NCBI GenBank assembly: GCA_002897615.1
Contig: BDTX01000003.1
Location: forward strand, 214,833 to 278,832
Origin: a bacterium BMS3Bbin14
GTDB taxonomy: Bacteria; Desulfobacterota; Desulfobulbia; Desulfobulbales; Desulfobulbaceae
Length of the DNA: 64,000 nt
Reading direction: 5' to 3'
Every line of letters begins with the position of its first letter. Positions within the stretch are counted from its first letter, which is position 1. The notes beneath the pieces are model-generated. The model had not been told where the DNA came from. It saw only the letters and a list, made by a program, of their open reading frames with translations, and did no database searches. Shown one piece after another: positions 9,662 through 19,686 of this stretch. Made by a program: the position numbers and the translations under genes.

Positions 9662-10501
9662 ATGGAATATCGGCAACACAATCAACCCGGTTGCGGGGGC
9701 TGTCTGCTCATTGCCGGACTTCTGGTCCTCCTTTTCGGCGGTGCCCCGGCACTTCTTGACTTCCTCGGTTTTCTTTTCTTCACCGGCATCTTCGGCGTTG
9801 TGCTGCTGGTGGCGCTCTTCTGGGGCTTCAGCTATTACATCCAGCAGCGGGTCAGTTCCTACGAGTCTTCGCAGACCGAGACCCATAACCGCTTTGTCTA
9901 CCTGCTGGTGAATATCCTGGTCAAGATTGCCCAGGCGGACGGTCATTTCTCCAAGGCCGAACTCCGGACCATGCTGAATTTTTTCCAGTACAACCTGCGT
10001 TACAGTCAGGACCAGATGTACTGGGTCAAACAATTGATCAAGGACGCCCGTGACGAGCAGGTCGGCATGGACGCGCTGCTCAGGGAATTCCGGGATACTT
10101 TCGCCTACGAGCCCCGCCTGATTCTGCTGGAATTGATTTATCAGATTCTCTACACCAAGGAGACCGTCTCGGCCCAGGAACTGCAACAGGCGAGAAATAT
10201 TGCCGCCTTCCTGGAGATTTCAGTTTATGACCAGCGGACCATCGAGGCCAAGTACATGTACCGGCAGCGCCAGGAAGCGGCAACGGCGTTCCAGGCCGAG
10301 GAACAGTATTACGCGGTGCTCGGCCTGGAGCCGGGCGCGGATTTTGCGGTTATTAAAAAGGCCTATCGCAAGCTGTGCCTGCAGTACCATCCTGACAAGG
10401 TCAGCCATCTCGGAGAAGAGTTCCAGCGGGTCGCCGAGGAAAAGATGAAGGAAATCAACGGGGCCTACGATTATTTCAAGAGAAAATATAATGAGACGTA
10501 A
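9662..10501 (+). CDS. TerB / J-domain membrane co-chaperone (DjlA-like)
   Basis: A 279-residue protein. Residues about 13-60 are a glycine-rich opening and a long hydrophobic stretch (one or two membrane segments). A TerB-like helical domain lies at about 75-190 ([17 protein letters not shown]). The C-terminal J domain (from [20 protein letters not shown]) has the HPD tripeptide in LQYHPDK, needed to stimulate DnaK ATPase. This is the domain order of DjlA, a membrane-anchored DnaK partner. No dnaK is nearby. A 200-bp repeat array follows its stop directly. Confidence 0.82.
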   Translation: MEYRQHNQPGCGGCLLIAGLLVLLFGGAPALLDFLGFLFFTGIFGVVLLVALFWGFSYYIQQRVSSYESSQTETHNRFVYLLVNILVKIAQADGHFSKAELRTMLNFFQYNLRYSQDQMYWVKQLIKDARDEQVGMDALLREFRDTFAYEPRLILLELIYQILYTKETVSAQELQQARNIAAFLEISVYDQRTIEAKYMYRQRQEAATAFQAEEQYYAVLGLEPGADFAVIKKAYRKLCLQYHPDKVSHLGEEFQRVAEEKMKEINGAYDYFKRKYNET

Positions 10502-10509
10502 TCGGGTTT

Positions 10510-11240
10510 GCCGGCGGGTCGGATGGTCAGGTAGGTTGGCGTAGAGCGGTTAACGGCTGCCGGGTTTGTTGGGTTTCGCTCTGCCTGGTGGTGTCTCCGA
10601 CGTTCCGGCAGGAATAAAGGATAAGCGAAACCCAACGTTTTTGCTTACGATCCGCTCTACGCCAACCTACGGGAATACATCTGGTCATCCCTTTGATCCG
10701 TCTGCCGTCTGCCGGCGGGTCGGATGGTCAGGTAGGTTGTGGTAGAGCGGTTAGCGGCCGCCGGGTTTGTTGGGTTTCGCTCTGCCTGGTGGTGTCTCCG
10801 ACGTTCCGGTAGGAAAAAAGGATAAGCGAAACCCAACATTTTGCTTACGATCCGCTCTACGCCAACCTACGGGAATACATCTGGTCATCCCTTTGATCCG
10901 TCTGCCGGCGCCGGCGGGTCGGATGGTCAGGTAGGTTGTGGTAGAGCGATTAGCGGCTGCCGGGTTTGTTGGGTTTCGCTCTGCCTGGTGGTGTCTCCGA
11001 CGTTCCGGCAGGAAAAAAGGATAAGCGAAACCCAACGTTTTTGCTTACGATCCGCTCTACGCCAACCTACGGGAATGCATCTGGTCATCCCTTTGATCCG
11101 TCTGCCGGCGCCGGCGGGTCGGATGGTCAGGTAGGTTGTGGTAGAGCGGTTAGCGGCCGCCGGGTTTGTTGGGTTTCGCTCTGCCTGGTGGTGTCTCCGA
11201 CGTGCCGGCAAGAATAAAGGATAAGCGAAACCCAACGTCT
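10510..11240. repeat. Tandem array of ~200-bp units with nested palindromes (3.65 copies)
   Basis: Units begin at 10510, 10711, 10910 and 11110 (spacing 201, 199, 200 bp); the fourth is truncated about 130 bp in, just before the aminotransferase start. In unit 1 an outer 19-bp perfect inverted repeat (10531-10549 with 10652-10670, GTAGGTTGGCGTAGAGCGG) encloses an inner 13-bp one (10568-10580 with 10624-10636, GTTGGGTTTCGCT). Later units have a few substitutions, some breaking the outer pairing (GGCG to TGTG). ORFs of 80-150 codons across the array are translations of the repeat and look spurious. Confidence 0.92.
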
Positions 11241-11257
11241 TTCTGATGGAGAGAACC

Positions 11258-12445
11258 ATGACTGTTGCGGAAAAAATGAGGGATTTTGCGGAAAAGTCGT
11301 CCTGGATTCGCAAAATGTTTGAAGAGGGGGCCAAGATGAAGGCCGAGTTCGGGGTGGAAAATGTGTTTGATTTCAGCCTCGGCAATCCGGACGTCCCGCC
11401 GCCGCCGGAGTTCAGCGAAGTGCTGCGGGAGCTGGCGGTGAATGACAGGGCCGGCGTCCACGCCTATATGCCGAACGGCGGCTACCCCTATGTGCGGGAG
11501 GCGGTTGCGGCCACGCTCGCCGCCGAGCAGGAGGTGGCAATCGACCTGGGCGACGTGCTGATGACCTGCGGCGCCGCCGGGGCGCTTAACGTGGTGATGA
11601 AATCTCTGCTTGACCCGGGGGACGAGGTCATTATCCTGGCGCCGTTTTTTGTGGAATATCATTTTTACGTGGACAATCACGGCGGCGTGACCAGGGTCGT
11701 GTCCACGGATGACGAGTTTAACCTCGATCTTGACGCCATCGAAGAGGCGCTGACCGCGAAGACCAAGGTGGTGCTGATCAACAGCCCCAATAATCCCACG
11801 GGCCAGGTCTATTCCCGGGAGTCCCTGGCCCGACTGGGACAACTGCTTGACCGGGCCGGGAATAAGTTCTGCACCACCATCTACCTGGTGGCCGACGAAC
11901 CCTACCGCAAGATCGTCTTTGACGGTTGCGAGGTGCCTCCGGTGATGACGGCAACCGCAAACACCATTGTCGTATCGTCATATTCCAAGGACCTGTCCCT
12001 GCCGGGCGAGCGCATCGGCTACCTGGCCGTGCATCCCGATATCAAGGACAAGGTGGCCCTGCTTGACGCCATGACCCTGGCCAACCGCATTCTCGGTTTT
12101 GTCAATGCGCCGGCCCTGATGCAGCGGGTAGTGGCGGAACTGCAGGATGTAACCGTTGACATCTCAATCTATGAACGCCGCCGGCAGTTGTTCTGTACCG
12201 TTCTCGATGCCGCAGGTTTCGAGTATGTGAAACCCAGGGGGGCCTTCTACCTGTTTCCAAAGACGCCCATTGACGATGATGTGGAGTTCTGCGGCATCCT
12301 GCAGCAGGAGAAGATCCTCGGCGTGCCCGGCCGGGGGTTCGGGGCGCCGGGATATTTCCGGCTGGCCTTCTGCGTGCAGGACGAGGTGATTGAGCGCTCT
12401 GCCGAGGGTTTCATGGCGGCAATGGCCAGGGCTATTAACCGTTAG
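11258..12445 (+). CDS. PLP-dependent aminotransferase, class I/II
   Basis: A 395-residue fold-type I aminotransferase of the aspartate/aromatic aminotransferase superfamily. Visible landmarks are GNPDVPPP near the N terminus, the cofactor loop [25 protein letters not shown], and the Schiff-base lysine in [16 protein letters not shown]. Substrate cannot be read from sequence. ATGs exist at 11246 and 11258; GGAGAG lies four bases before the latter, so 11258 is chosen. The promoter region is the last truncated unit of the repeat array. The 3' end overlaps the convergent glmM by 11 bp. Confidence 0.88.
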   Translation: MTVAEKMRDFAEKSSWIRKMFEEGAKMKAEFGVENVFDFSLGNPDVPPPPEFSEVLRELAVNDRAGVHAYMPNGGYPYVREAVAATLAAEQEVAIDLGDVLMTCGAAGALNVVMKSLLDPGDEVIILAPFFVEYHFYVDNHGGVTRVVSTDDEFNLDLDAIEEALTAKTKVVLINSPNNPTGQVYSRESLARLGQLLDRAGNKFCTTIYLVADEPYRKIVFDGCEVPPVMTATANTIVVSSYSKDLSLPGERIGYLAVHPDIKDKVALLDAMTLANRILGFVNAPALMQRVVAELQDVTVDISIYERRRQLFCTVLDAAGFEYVKPRGAFYLFPKTPIDDDVEFCGILQQEKILGVPGRGFGAPGYFRLAFCVQDEVIERSAEGFMAAMARAINR

Positions 12446-13787
12446 CCGCCTGCCTGATGAAGTCGCCCAGGTCTGCGGCAATGGCGGCGATTTCGTTTTC
12501 GTCCTCGCCCTCGGTCATGACCCGGATGACCGGCTCGGTGCCGGAGGGCCGCACCAGGATCCGCCCCCGGCCGCCTAACTGCTCTTCCGCCGCGGCCAGG
12601 GCCGCGGGGAAGCCGCTGATCCGTTCAGGTGCAATTTTCCGGGACATCCGCACGTTTTCAAGCACCTGCGGGTAGCTGGACATGATGGATGCCAGTTCGG
12701 ATAGCGGTTTGTTCTTCTTGATCATAATGGCCAGCAGTTGCAGGGCCGCCAGGATGCCGTCGCCGGTGGTGTTTTGCTCGAGAAAGATGAGGTGCCCCGA
12801 CTGCTCCCCGCCGAAGGAGTAGCCCTTGCTGCGCATGGTCTCAACCACGTAGCGGTCCCCGACCCGGGTGCGGACCAGGTGGCCGCCCATTTGGCGCATC
12901 GCTTTTTCCAGGCCCATGTTGCTCATCACCGTGGCAACCAGGGTCTTTTTTTTCAATTTCCGCCGCTTCATCAGTTCGGCGGCGCAGATGGCCATGATGT
13001 GATCCCCATCCACGATTTCCCCGTGTTCATCGCAGACAATGAGCCGGTCGCCGTCACCGTCCAGGGCCAGGCCGATATCCGCCCCGGTCCGGCGGACCTC
13101 GGCCGCTATCTTGTCGGGATGCAGCGCCCCGCACTGGTGATTGATATTCTTGCCGTCCGGTGACACGCCGAGGGCGGTGACCCGGGCGCCGAGTTCGGTG
13201 AAGACATGGGGAGCAACACTGTAGGTTGCGCCATGGGCGCAGTCCAGGACGATATGAAAATCGTCCAGGGTGTATTTTTTGGGAAAGGTGTTTTTCAGAA
13301 AAACAATATAACGGCCCTTGGCGTCGTCAATGCGCGAGGCCCTGCCGACTTCGTCAGCCACCGGCATGAGAGGGGCCATCTTCTGCGAGACAATCAGGTC
13401 TTCAATCTCGGCCTCCATCTCATCGGGCAGTTTAAAGCCGTCACCGGAGAAGATTTTTATGCCGTTGTCCTGAAAGGGGTTGTGCGACGCGGAGATGACA
13501 ACGCCGGCATCGGCGCGCATGGAGGTGGTGATAAAGGCGATTCCCGGTGTCGGCAGCGGGCCCACCAGCTGGACATTGACCCCCATGGAGCAGATACCGG
13601 CGGCCAGGGCGTTTTCGATCATGTAACCGGAAAGGCGGGTGTCTTTGCCGATGACGATATGGTGGCCTTTCGCCCGTTTTTTTACCAGAAAGGCAATGGC
13701 GCGGCCGATCTGCATGGCGATTTCCGTGGTCATGGGATAGACGTTGGCTACCCCGCGTACTCCGTCTGTACCGAAAAGTTCACTCAT
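12435..13787 (-). CDS. glmM: Phosphoglucosamine mutase
   Basis: A 450-residue enzyme that converts glucosamine-6-phosphate to glucosamine-1-phosphate for UDP-GlcNAc, and so for peptidoglycan and LPS. The phosphoserine loop ISASHNP has S101 as active residue. DGDGDR (metal site) and the C-terminal [12 protein letters not shown] phosphate loop are intact. An in-frame ATG 60 bp upstream (13847) would add 20 unconserved residues; [12 protein letters not shown] is the conserved family start. It is the last gene of cdaA-cdaR-glmM, a grouping best known from Firmicutes, where GlmM modulates CdaA. Confidence 0.96.
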   Translation of the reverse strand: MSELFGTDGVRGVANVYPMTTEIAMQIGRAIAFLVKKRAKGHHIVIGKDTRLSGYMIENALAAGICSMGVNVQLVGPLPTPGIAFITTSMRADAGVVISASHNPFQDNGIKIFSGDGFKLPDEMEAEIEDLIVSQKMAPLMPVADEVGRASRIDDAKGRYIVFLKNTFPKKYTLDDFHIVLDCAHGATYSVAPHVFTELGARVTALGVSPDGKNINHQCGALHPDKIAAEVRRTGADIGLALDGDGDRLIVCDEHGEIVDGDHIMAICAAELMKRRKLKKKTLVATVMSNMGLEKAMRQMGGHLVRTRVGDRYVVETMRSKGYSFGGEQSGHLIFLEQNTTGDGILAALQLLAIMIKKNKPLSELASIMSSYPQVLENVRMSRKIAPERISGFPAALAAAEEQLGGRGRILVRPSGTEPVIRVMTEGEDENEIAAIAADLGDFIRQAANG

Positions 13788-13850
13788 GTTTATTTCCGTT
13801 GGTAAGTCGATAAGCCGGTTGCGAGGGTGGAGGTCCAGGTCGAACACTGA

Positions 13851-14840
13851 CTACTTAGAGTTGTTTGTTTTGCCGTTTTTCTTCGATCCGGGGTTGGCTT
13901 GCAGGATGGGGGTAACTATGACCTCTGTTGGCCGGACCGACAGGATCTTAATGGGATCGTGGCCCGGAACATTGACGCCGCTGACCGTGACCGGCAACCG
14001 CAGGGAGGAATGGATATCCTTGGCCGACACCGATGCCCGCAGCAACATGGCCAACTCCGGGGTGTCACGAATCAGATTTTTGGGGATACTGGCCGTAACC
14101 GTGACCGAATCTGGATGGACGGTTACCGGGACCCCGGCTTCCCGGACATTGATCGGAATGTTTTTGACCGTGCGCTCCTCCATTTTATCGTGCACTTCCA
14201 GTTTTGCCGTTACCACTGTTTCACCGATCAGATCAAGAAATTCGGGCCGGAGATTGAGATGAATCTGCAGGGTGGTGGAACGGTCAAGGCCGTCCAGGTT
14301 GATCAGGTAGGTCTTCAGGCTGGCCTCCTGGTCCAGGATGGTTTTCGGGCCGGAGATAACCAGGTGATCGGGTGTCAGGTAGATTTTCTTCAAAACATAG
14401 CCGGGTGCCACCTCTCCTTCGGTGACCGGGACGATGGGGAAATCCTTTTGCACCAGTTTATCCAGCAGCAGGGTAATATTGGTCGGCTGCAACCGCTGGA
14501 TTTTAACGCCGCTGGGGAAGGGGATCGAGTTTTCATCGTTGTGGATGACGATCGTTCCCGGTTTGGCGTCGGAGAGGTCGACGGGCCGGGTAATATTCCG
14601 GTTGCGGAGGTCCTGGATTATGCTGCGGGAGCCGCGTACCGAGACCTCGATGTCTTTCTTGTATTGATTGGAGATGATCAGGTCCGACGGCAGGTTCAGT
14701 ATCTCGAGGGGAACCAGCACATTCATGTCAACCTGTTCTTCGCCGACGACAAAGTACCAGAGCAAAACGCTCAGGGCCAGCGATATACACTTGAGTACCC
14801 AGTTCTTGGGACGTTTTTTGAAAATGGTGGGGATCTTCAT
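13851..14840 (-). CDS. cdaR: CdaR-like protein with YbbR repeats, regulator of CdaA
   Basis: A 329-residue membrane-anchored protein. A hydrophobic segment (LKCISLALSVLLWYFVV) near residues 16-33 is followed by a long extracytoplasmic beta-rich region with YbbR-type repeats (for example VSVRGSRSIIQDL, LVISGPKTILDQ). In Firmicutes CdaR binds and regulates the diadenylate cyclase CdaA. An ATG at 14873 would overlap cdaA by 37 bp. The ATG at 14840 gives an ATGA overlap with the cdaA stop, so it is preferred, although neither has a strong ribosome site. Confidence 0.88.
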   Translation of the reverse strand: MKIPTIFKKRPKNWVLKCISLALSVLLWYFVVGEEQVDMNVLVPLEILNLPSDLIISNQYKKDIEVSVRGSRSIIQDLRNRNITRPVDLSDAKPGTIVIHNDENSIPFPSGVKIQRLQPTNITLLLDKLVQKDFPIVPVTEGEVAPGYVLKKIYLTPDHLVISGPKTILDQEASLKTYLINLDGLDRSTTLQIHLNLRPEFLDLIGETVVTAKLEVHDKMEERTVKNIPINVREAGVPVTVHPDSVTVTASIPKNLIRDTPELAMLLRASVSAKDIHSSLRLPVTVSGVNVPGHDPIKILSVRPTEVIVTPILQANPGSKKNGKTNNSK

Positions 14841-15637
14841 GAGGCCTGTGACCTGCCGAGCCAGCTTTTCCATGTTTGACCGGAGACATCCTGATGAACA
14901 AATATCTCCCGCAGTTTTTTTGTCAACGTTTCTTCATCGGGTATCGGAGTCATGGTGCCGTGCTGCACCAGGGAGATTTGCTGGGTCTCTTCGGATACAA
15001 CGATAATGACGGCGTCGGTTTCCTCGGAAAGCCCGAGGGCGGCCCGATGCCGGGTCCCGTAACGTTTATCGATGTACGGATTCCGTGACAGGGGCAGGAC
15101 ACAGCCCGCGGAATGAATCCGGCCCTTGTAGATGATGACCCCGCCATCATGAAGCGGGGAGGCGGTATGAAAGATCGAGAGCAGCATTTCACGGCTCAGC
15201 CGGGCGTCGACAAGCTGCCCTGATTCAACATAGTCCCGTAGCCCGGTTTCGCGCTCAATAACGATCAGGGCGCCGATTTTGCGGCGTGCCAGGCTGGTTA
15301 CGGCCTTGATGATCTCGTTTAACTCGTTGACCGCCATGTCATACTGCCGGTAAAATGGAGTTTTTCCTACCTGGGTCAGGGCGCGGCGGATATCGCGCTG
15401 GAAGACGATAATAACAATGAGGAATATGGAGTTGAGAAAGGTCCGCAGGAGCCAGTGCAGGGTAAGCAGGTCAAACTGTTTGGAAATAAAGTAGAAAATA
15501 GTAATGATCACGATGCCGACAAGCATCTGGACCGCCCTGGTGCCCCGGATAAGCAGGATCAGTCGATAGATGATAATCGAAACAAGCAGGATATCGACGA
15601 TATCCCGCCATCTGACGGCATGGAGGACGTTAAGCAT
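14837..15637 (-). CDS. cdaA: Diadenylate cyclase CdaA (c-di-AMP synthase)
   Basis: A 266-residue membrane enzyme making c-di-AMP from two ATP. Three N-terminal hydrophobic segments span about residues 10-80 (LLVSIIIYRLILLI, MLVGIVIITIFYFI, FLNSIFLIVIIVF). The DAC domain follows with LHDGGVII, corresponding to the DGA motif (here DGG), and GTRHRAALG, the RHR motif. It is the first gene of cdaA-cdaR-glmM. c-di-AMP normally governs potassium and osmolyte balance and wall homeostasis. No c-di-AMP phosphodiesterase or receptor is in the window. Confidence 0.94.
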   Translation of the reverse strand: MLNVLHAVRWRDIVDILLVSIIIYRLILLIRGTRAVQMLVGIVIITIFYFISKQFDLLTLHWLLRTFLNSIFLIVIIVFQRDIRRALTQVGKTPFYRQYDMAVNELNEIIKAVTSLARRKIGALIVIERETGLRDYVESGQLVDARLSREMLLSIFHTASPLHDGGVIIYKGRIHSAGCVLPLSRNPYIDKRYGTRHRAALGLSEETDAVIIVVSEETQQISLVQHGTMTPIPDEETLTKKLREIFVHQDVSGQTWKSWLGRSQAS

Positions 15638-15833
15638 CGGGATTTACGGTTTTCATTTATTTTTGTTTATGTAACTCTTCAGGTAGGAGCCGCCGGTTTT
15701 GATCTTTTTACTGAACTGTAACTGCTAATATTCTTTATATTATTTAGCATGCCCAACTTAAATTGAACAGGAAAATAAAAGGAACGCCAAAAAAATTCAT
15801 TTCTGGTATAAAATTCGACGAATGATGTTTGTT

Positions 15834-15989
15834 CTGAATCCGTGAGCGTTCGAGAATGCAGCAGATGCGCCGTTATCGGGCGGACCGCCGGGCGGCGCGG
15901 TGAAGATCAGCAAATGCGTTTGTTTGGCAATAATGCAATAAGTTCCACATATTGCATGAAGTGTCATCTCAAGCCGTCACGGATTCAGG
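15834..15989 (+). mobile_element. MITE-like element, internally deleted copy (156 bp)
   Basis: Both ends of the 219-bp element are present (CTGAATCCGTGAGCG... and ...GTCACGGATTCAGG), but about 60 bp is missing between GAGAATG and CAGCAGATGCGCC. TTGTT flanks both sides (15829-15833 and 15990-15994), a perfect 5-bp target duplication. It fills most of the gap 15638-16032 between divergent cdaA and the DUF748 gene. Confidence 0.82.
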
Positions 15990-16032
15990 TTGTTGCTCAT
16001 ATGTAGTTTTGTTTCCCGAAGCTCATGGTTTT

Positions 16033-19000
16033 ATGAAAAAGCAGGACGAGTTATCTGACAGATTTGGCGGCATTCAAATCAATCCCGGCCTGGAAAAAGA
16101 AGTGCCCGAGGCCGGTGACAATGATCGGCGGCAGGGACAAAACGGCCCGGCGGCGATTGGTCCCGCCGATTCTTCTCCTCTGTCGGCCGCGCCTGATGCC
16201 CCGGCCGCCGGCCGGAACTTGCCGCCGCGCCGGCAACGGCCGGTCGGCTGTACCTGCCGTTTCCGGCCGGGGCGGCCTTTCTTCTGGATCATGCTGCCCT
16301 TCGCCCTCGCGGCCCTGTACGGGATTGTAAGTTTTTTTCTGGTCCCGGTCCTGGTCAAGGGGCCCCTGGCGAGCAACGTCTCGGCCCGCATCGACCGGCC
16401 GGTCCGGATCAGGCGGGTCCTCTTTTCCCCTTTTACCCTGCGGTTTTTTTTCCGCGACATCTCCATCGGCGCCGTCTCGGGCGACCGTAACAGCCGGAAG
16501 CTTCTCGACTGCGGCAGCCTGGAGTGCGATTTGAGCATCGCTTCCTTGTTCAGGCGGCAGCTTATCTTCAGGCAGCTGGTTGTCGATCGTCTCGCCCTGA
16601 ATCTGGTGCGATTCCCTGATTCATCATATAACCTGGCCACGGCGTATCGGCTGCTTTTTCCGGCAACGGGAGAGCGGCAACTGCCGGTCTGGCCGCGCTG
16701 GCTTGTTTTAAGCGGAATCAGGGTGACTGACAGCCGGATACTTTTCGATGACCGGGTTTCCGGGGATCAGCATCGTATTGAAAAAATCAACCTGTCGGTT
16801 CCCTCCTTTGCCGGGCTTGCAGGCCGGCAGGATGTGACGCCGCAGCTCAGCGCGGTTATCAATGGCAGCCCGGTGCGGATTAAAGGCGTAACCAGCAGGG
16901 CCGCGGACGGTTCGCTCGAGGCCAGGGCCAGCCTTCATCTCGAACGGGTCAACCTGAAGGATTATCTCGCTTACCTGCCGCGGATGCAGGGAAAAATCAA
17001 GCTCAGTGATGGTCAGGCCGATATTGATCTGGAACTGGTCCTGCCGCAGGCCTCGGTCGGTTTGAAAGGTCTTTTCCTGCGGGGCGATGTCAGCTTCAGG
17101 GCGCTGCATCTGCAAAGCCGGGACGGCCTGGCAAGCTTGAAAATCCCCACGGCCAGGATGAAGGTCCAGATCAAACCGCTGGCGCAGCAGTACCGCTTCA
17201 AGGACATCGTTCTGACCCGGCCGGAGCTGACCTTGACATTCAGGCAAAAAAAGAAGGGGCCGCGGCAGGGCGGGGGATTGCCTGGGGATATTGCAGATCT
17301 TGCCGGTCTGTTTCAGGAATCCGCTTTCGGCCTGAGGGTCGACCGGCTCCGGGCCGATCAGGGCCGGGTCAATCTGCGCCTTGGCACCGGGCCCGGGCAC
17401 GATGCCCTCTGGAACGATGTGCATCTGGAGCTCGCCGGTCTTGTCTCGCCCGGTTATGGAGGAAAACACCGGGACCGGCGGCTGCCGGCTTCCTATGTCA
17501 TGAGCGGCCGGAGCATTTCCCGGGGAGAAACAATGAAGGCCTCCGTGCAGGGTCGTGTCGACGCCGATCTCGGTATGGCCGGCCGCCTGACCTTGAACAA
17601 TGTCGACCTGGCCGTTTATCGCTCTTTGCTGCCGGCTGCCGGTGTCAGCTTGTCCAGGGGCCGGCTGGACCTTGACAGCGCCTTTACCTTCAGGCCCCGG
17701 CCCGGCGGCCGGGGGGCGGCCGTGAGCGATCAGGGTTTTCGCCTCCATGACGGCAGTCTGCGGCTCCGGGGGTTCTCGATGGCCGAACAGGGCCGAAAAA
17801 TACTTTCCGGGCAGGAGCTATCCTGCCGCGGCTTACAGGCGGATTTCGCCGGCCGCCGTCTTTCCTGTCAACAGTTGCGTCTGGTCAAGGATGAAATTTT
17901 TCCGGCCCGGCGCCCGGCCGGCCGGGCCGGGGGGCGGGACTCCTGGCGGACAGCCGTTCAGAGTCTTGAGGTGCAACGTTCCATCCTGCATGTGGTTATT
18001 CCCCGGCCGCTCCGGCCCGGCCGCCGGGGCCTGCCGCTGACCCTTGCCGATTTTTCCCTGCAGGCCGACGGCCTGCAACTGAAGAATCATAAAAAGGACA
18101 ATGTCTCGGCTGCGGCCCGGATCGGCAAAAAAGGACGGATCAAGGTCAACGGCACCTACAGCCTGGTCAGCCGGCAAGGGAAATTGCAGGTGACAATCAG
18201 TGACCTGGCGCTGCGGACTTTCGCCCCCTTCCTGTCATCGTGGTTTGTTCCCAAGATCCGGCAGGGGGTCTTGCATGCCCGGGGCGTAGTCACCCTGCCG
18301 GCACGCGATTTCGCCGGCCTGGTGTGGCTGGATGATGTCGCGGCCGGGGCGGCAGGGAAACCGCTGGTCCGTTGGCGGCAGGCCATGGCCTCCGGGGTGG
18401 CGCTGTCTCTCCGGCCCTTTCGCCTGACCGTGGATGAGATTACGGTCGAGAAGCCGCTGGTCGCGGTCGGCTGGGACCAGGCGAAAAACGGCGCCGGCCG
18501 GTTTTTTCGCCGGCCGCGGCAACCGGACCACGATGGTGCGGGGCAAATTTTTTCGATCAGCAGGATTTATCTCAGTGATGGCCGCTTTGTTTTGCCGCAG
18601 CCGGTCGTTCTGCCCGGCTACCGGCCGGAATTAAACGCAATTGACGGCACGATCTTGTCCGTTTCGCCGGCCGGTCACATGGTTTTTAATCTCCACGGCA
18701 AAATAGGTTCCGGCGGCGACTTTACCATCAACGGCACGACTGGATTTCAGCAGGTTGATAAATATACGCTCAAGGTCAGCGGCCTGCCCCTGGCTCCCTT
18801 GCAGGCGGAATTCCGCCGCCGGATCCAGGCGGATGTCCGGTCCGCGACCGGACAGTGGCAGCAGGTTTTTACCCGGACGGCAAGCGCGGCAACGGTGACC
18901 GACCGGGTGCGGATTCGCGGCCTGCGCCCGGCCCCCGGTTCCGAATTTGCCGGAGTCCTCTCATTGCTTACTGATGAAAATGATACCATTGAACTGCAAA

Positions 19001-19686
19001 CGACCGGGGAACACGCCCCGGACTCGAAGCCGCCGTTACTCATGGAATCGGTGTTCGAACGTTTGCGGTACCAGCGGGTCAAGGCGGCCCTGGCGCCCGG
19101 GCTGGTCGTAAAGGAGGTGCTGCCGCAACTCGAGCTCCCGGAGCAGGTCCCTTTTGCCCCGGGCAAGGCCGAATTGGCCAAGCCGGAGAGCCTGGCCGGT
19201 TACGGCATCTTGCTGCGGAAACGGCCGTATCTGCGCCTGGTCTTGACCGGCAGCTATGATCCGGTCCGGGACCGGGCCGCCCTGCTGAATGTTCTGCAGA
19301 AAGAGGCGGACCGGCAGCGCCGGGCGGAAAACCGGCGGCGGGCCGAACAACGGCGTAAAATAGCGGCCAGGGAAAAGGCGCGCCTGGCCGCCATTTCCGC
19401 CGGGTCGAGCAAGGTGGTAAGCGAGAAAATCAGCCCCGGCGAGCTGGACAGAGACCTCCAGCCCCTGCCGCCGGTGCAGGTGCAGGTGAGTTCGGCAATG
19501 CTGCAAAAACTCGCCAGGCAGCGGCTTGCAGCCGTTCGAGACTACCTGCTTCGCAACCCGGCCCTGGCAAAACAAAAAATATCGGCCGCGGAAAAGGTAC
19601 AGACGGACGGGGCTCTGGTCAGCATTAGCCTGCAGCCTGATTTCAATCGGAAAAAAGTAGAAAAAGGTACCCCGGATGATACGTGA
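16033..19686 (+). CDS. DUF748 / AsmA-like envelope protein
   Basis: A 1217-residue protein. A cytoplasmic Pro/Arg-rich leader is followed by one membrane segment (FFWIMLPFALAALYGIVSFFLV, split here for clarity near residues 75-97). A very long periplasmic region with AsmA/DUF748-type beta-strand repeats follows (for example RQLIFRQLVVDRLALNLVR). The C-terminal 250 residues have an OmpA-like look (VLTGSYDPVRDRAALL, QRLAAVRDYLL) with an inserted charged coiled coil. DUF748 proteins are linked to outer-membrane lipid homeostasis. An upstream in-frame ATG (15952) lies inside a mobile repeat, so 16033 is used. Confidence 0.82.
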   Translation: MKKQDELSDRFGGIQINPGLEKEVPEAGDNDRRQGQNGPAAIGPADSSPLSAAPDAPAAGRNLPPRRQRPVGCTCRFRPGRPFFWIMLPFALAALYGIVSFFLVPVLVKGPLASNVSARIDRPVRIRRVLFSPFTLRFFFRDISIGAVSGDRNSRKLLDCGSLECDLSIASLFRRQLIFRQLVVDRLALNLVRFPDSSYNLATAYRLLFPATGERQLPVWPRWLVLSGIRVTDSRILFDDRVSGDQHRIEKINLSVPSFAGLAGRQDVTPQLSAVINGSPVRIKGVTSRAADGSLEARASLHLERVNLKDYLAYLPRMQGKIKLSDGQADIDLELVLPQASVGLKGLFLRGDVSFRALHLQSRDGLASLKIPTARMKVQIKPLAQQYRFKDIVLTRPELTLTFRQKKKGPRQGGGLPGDIADLAGLFQESAFGLRVDRLRADQGRVNLRLGTGPGHDALWNDVHLELAGLVSPGYGGKHRDRRLPASYVMSGRSISRGETMKASVQGRVDADLGMAGRLTLNNVDLAVYRSLLPAAGVSLSRGRLDLDSAFTFRPRPGGRGAAVSDQGFRLHDGSLRLRGFSMAEQGRKILSGQELSCRGLQADFAGRRLSCQQLRLVKDEIFPARRPAGRAGGRDSWRTAVQSLEVQRSILHVVIPRPLRPGRRGLPLTLADFSLQADGLQLKNHKKDNVSAAARIGKKGRIKVNGTYSLVSRQGKLQVTISDLALRTFAPFLSSWFVPKIRQGVLHARGVVTLPARDFAGLVWLDDVAAGAAGKPLVRWRQAMASGVALSLRPFRLTVDEITVEKPLVAVGWDQAKNGAGRFFRRPRQPDHDGAGQIFSISRIYLSDGRFVLPQPVVLPGYRPELNAIDGTILSVSPAGHMVFNLHGKIGSGGDFTINGTTGFQQVDKYTLKVSGLPLAPLQAEFRRRIQADVRSATGQWQQVFTRTASAATVTDRVRIRGLRPAPGSEFAGVLSLLTDENDTIELQTTGEHAPDSKPPLLMESVFERLRYQRVKAALAPGLVVKEVLPQLELPEQVPFAPGKAELAKPESLAGYGILLRKRPYLRLVLTGSYDPVRDRAALLNVLQKEADRQRRAENRRRAEQRRKIAAREKARLAAISAGSSKVVSEKISPGELDRDLQPLPPVQVQVSSAMLQKLARQRLAAVRDYLLRNPALAKQKISAAEKVQTDGALVSISLQPDFNRKKVEKGTPDDT

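Noticed and set aside
10510..11240. CRISPR array
   Set aside because: The repeating unit is about 200 bp with no short repeat/unique spacer pattern, and no cas genes are in the window.
10657..11385. Several 60-152-codon ORFs on both strands in the 200-bp array
   Set aside because: They are translations of the tandem repeat itself, with the same peptide repeated, and one runs into the aminotransferase antisense strand.
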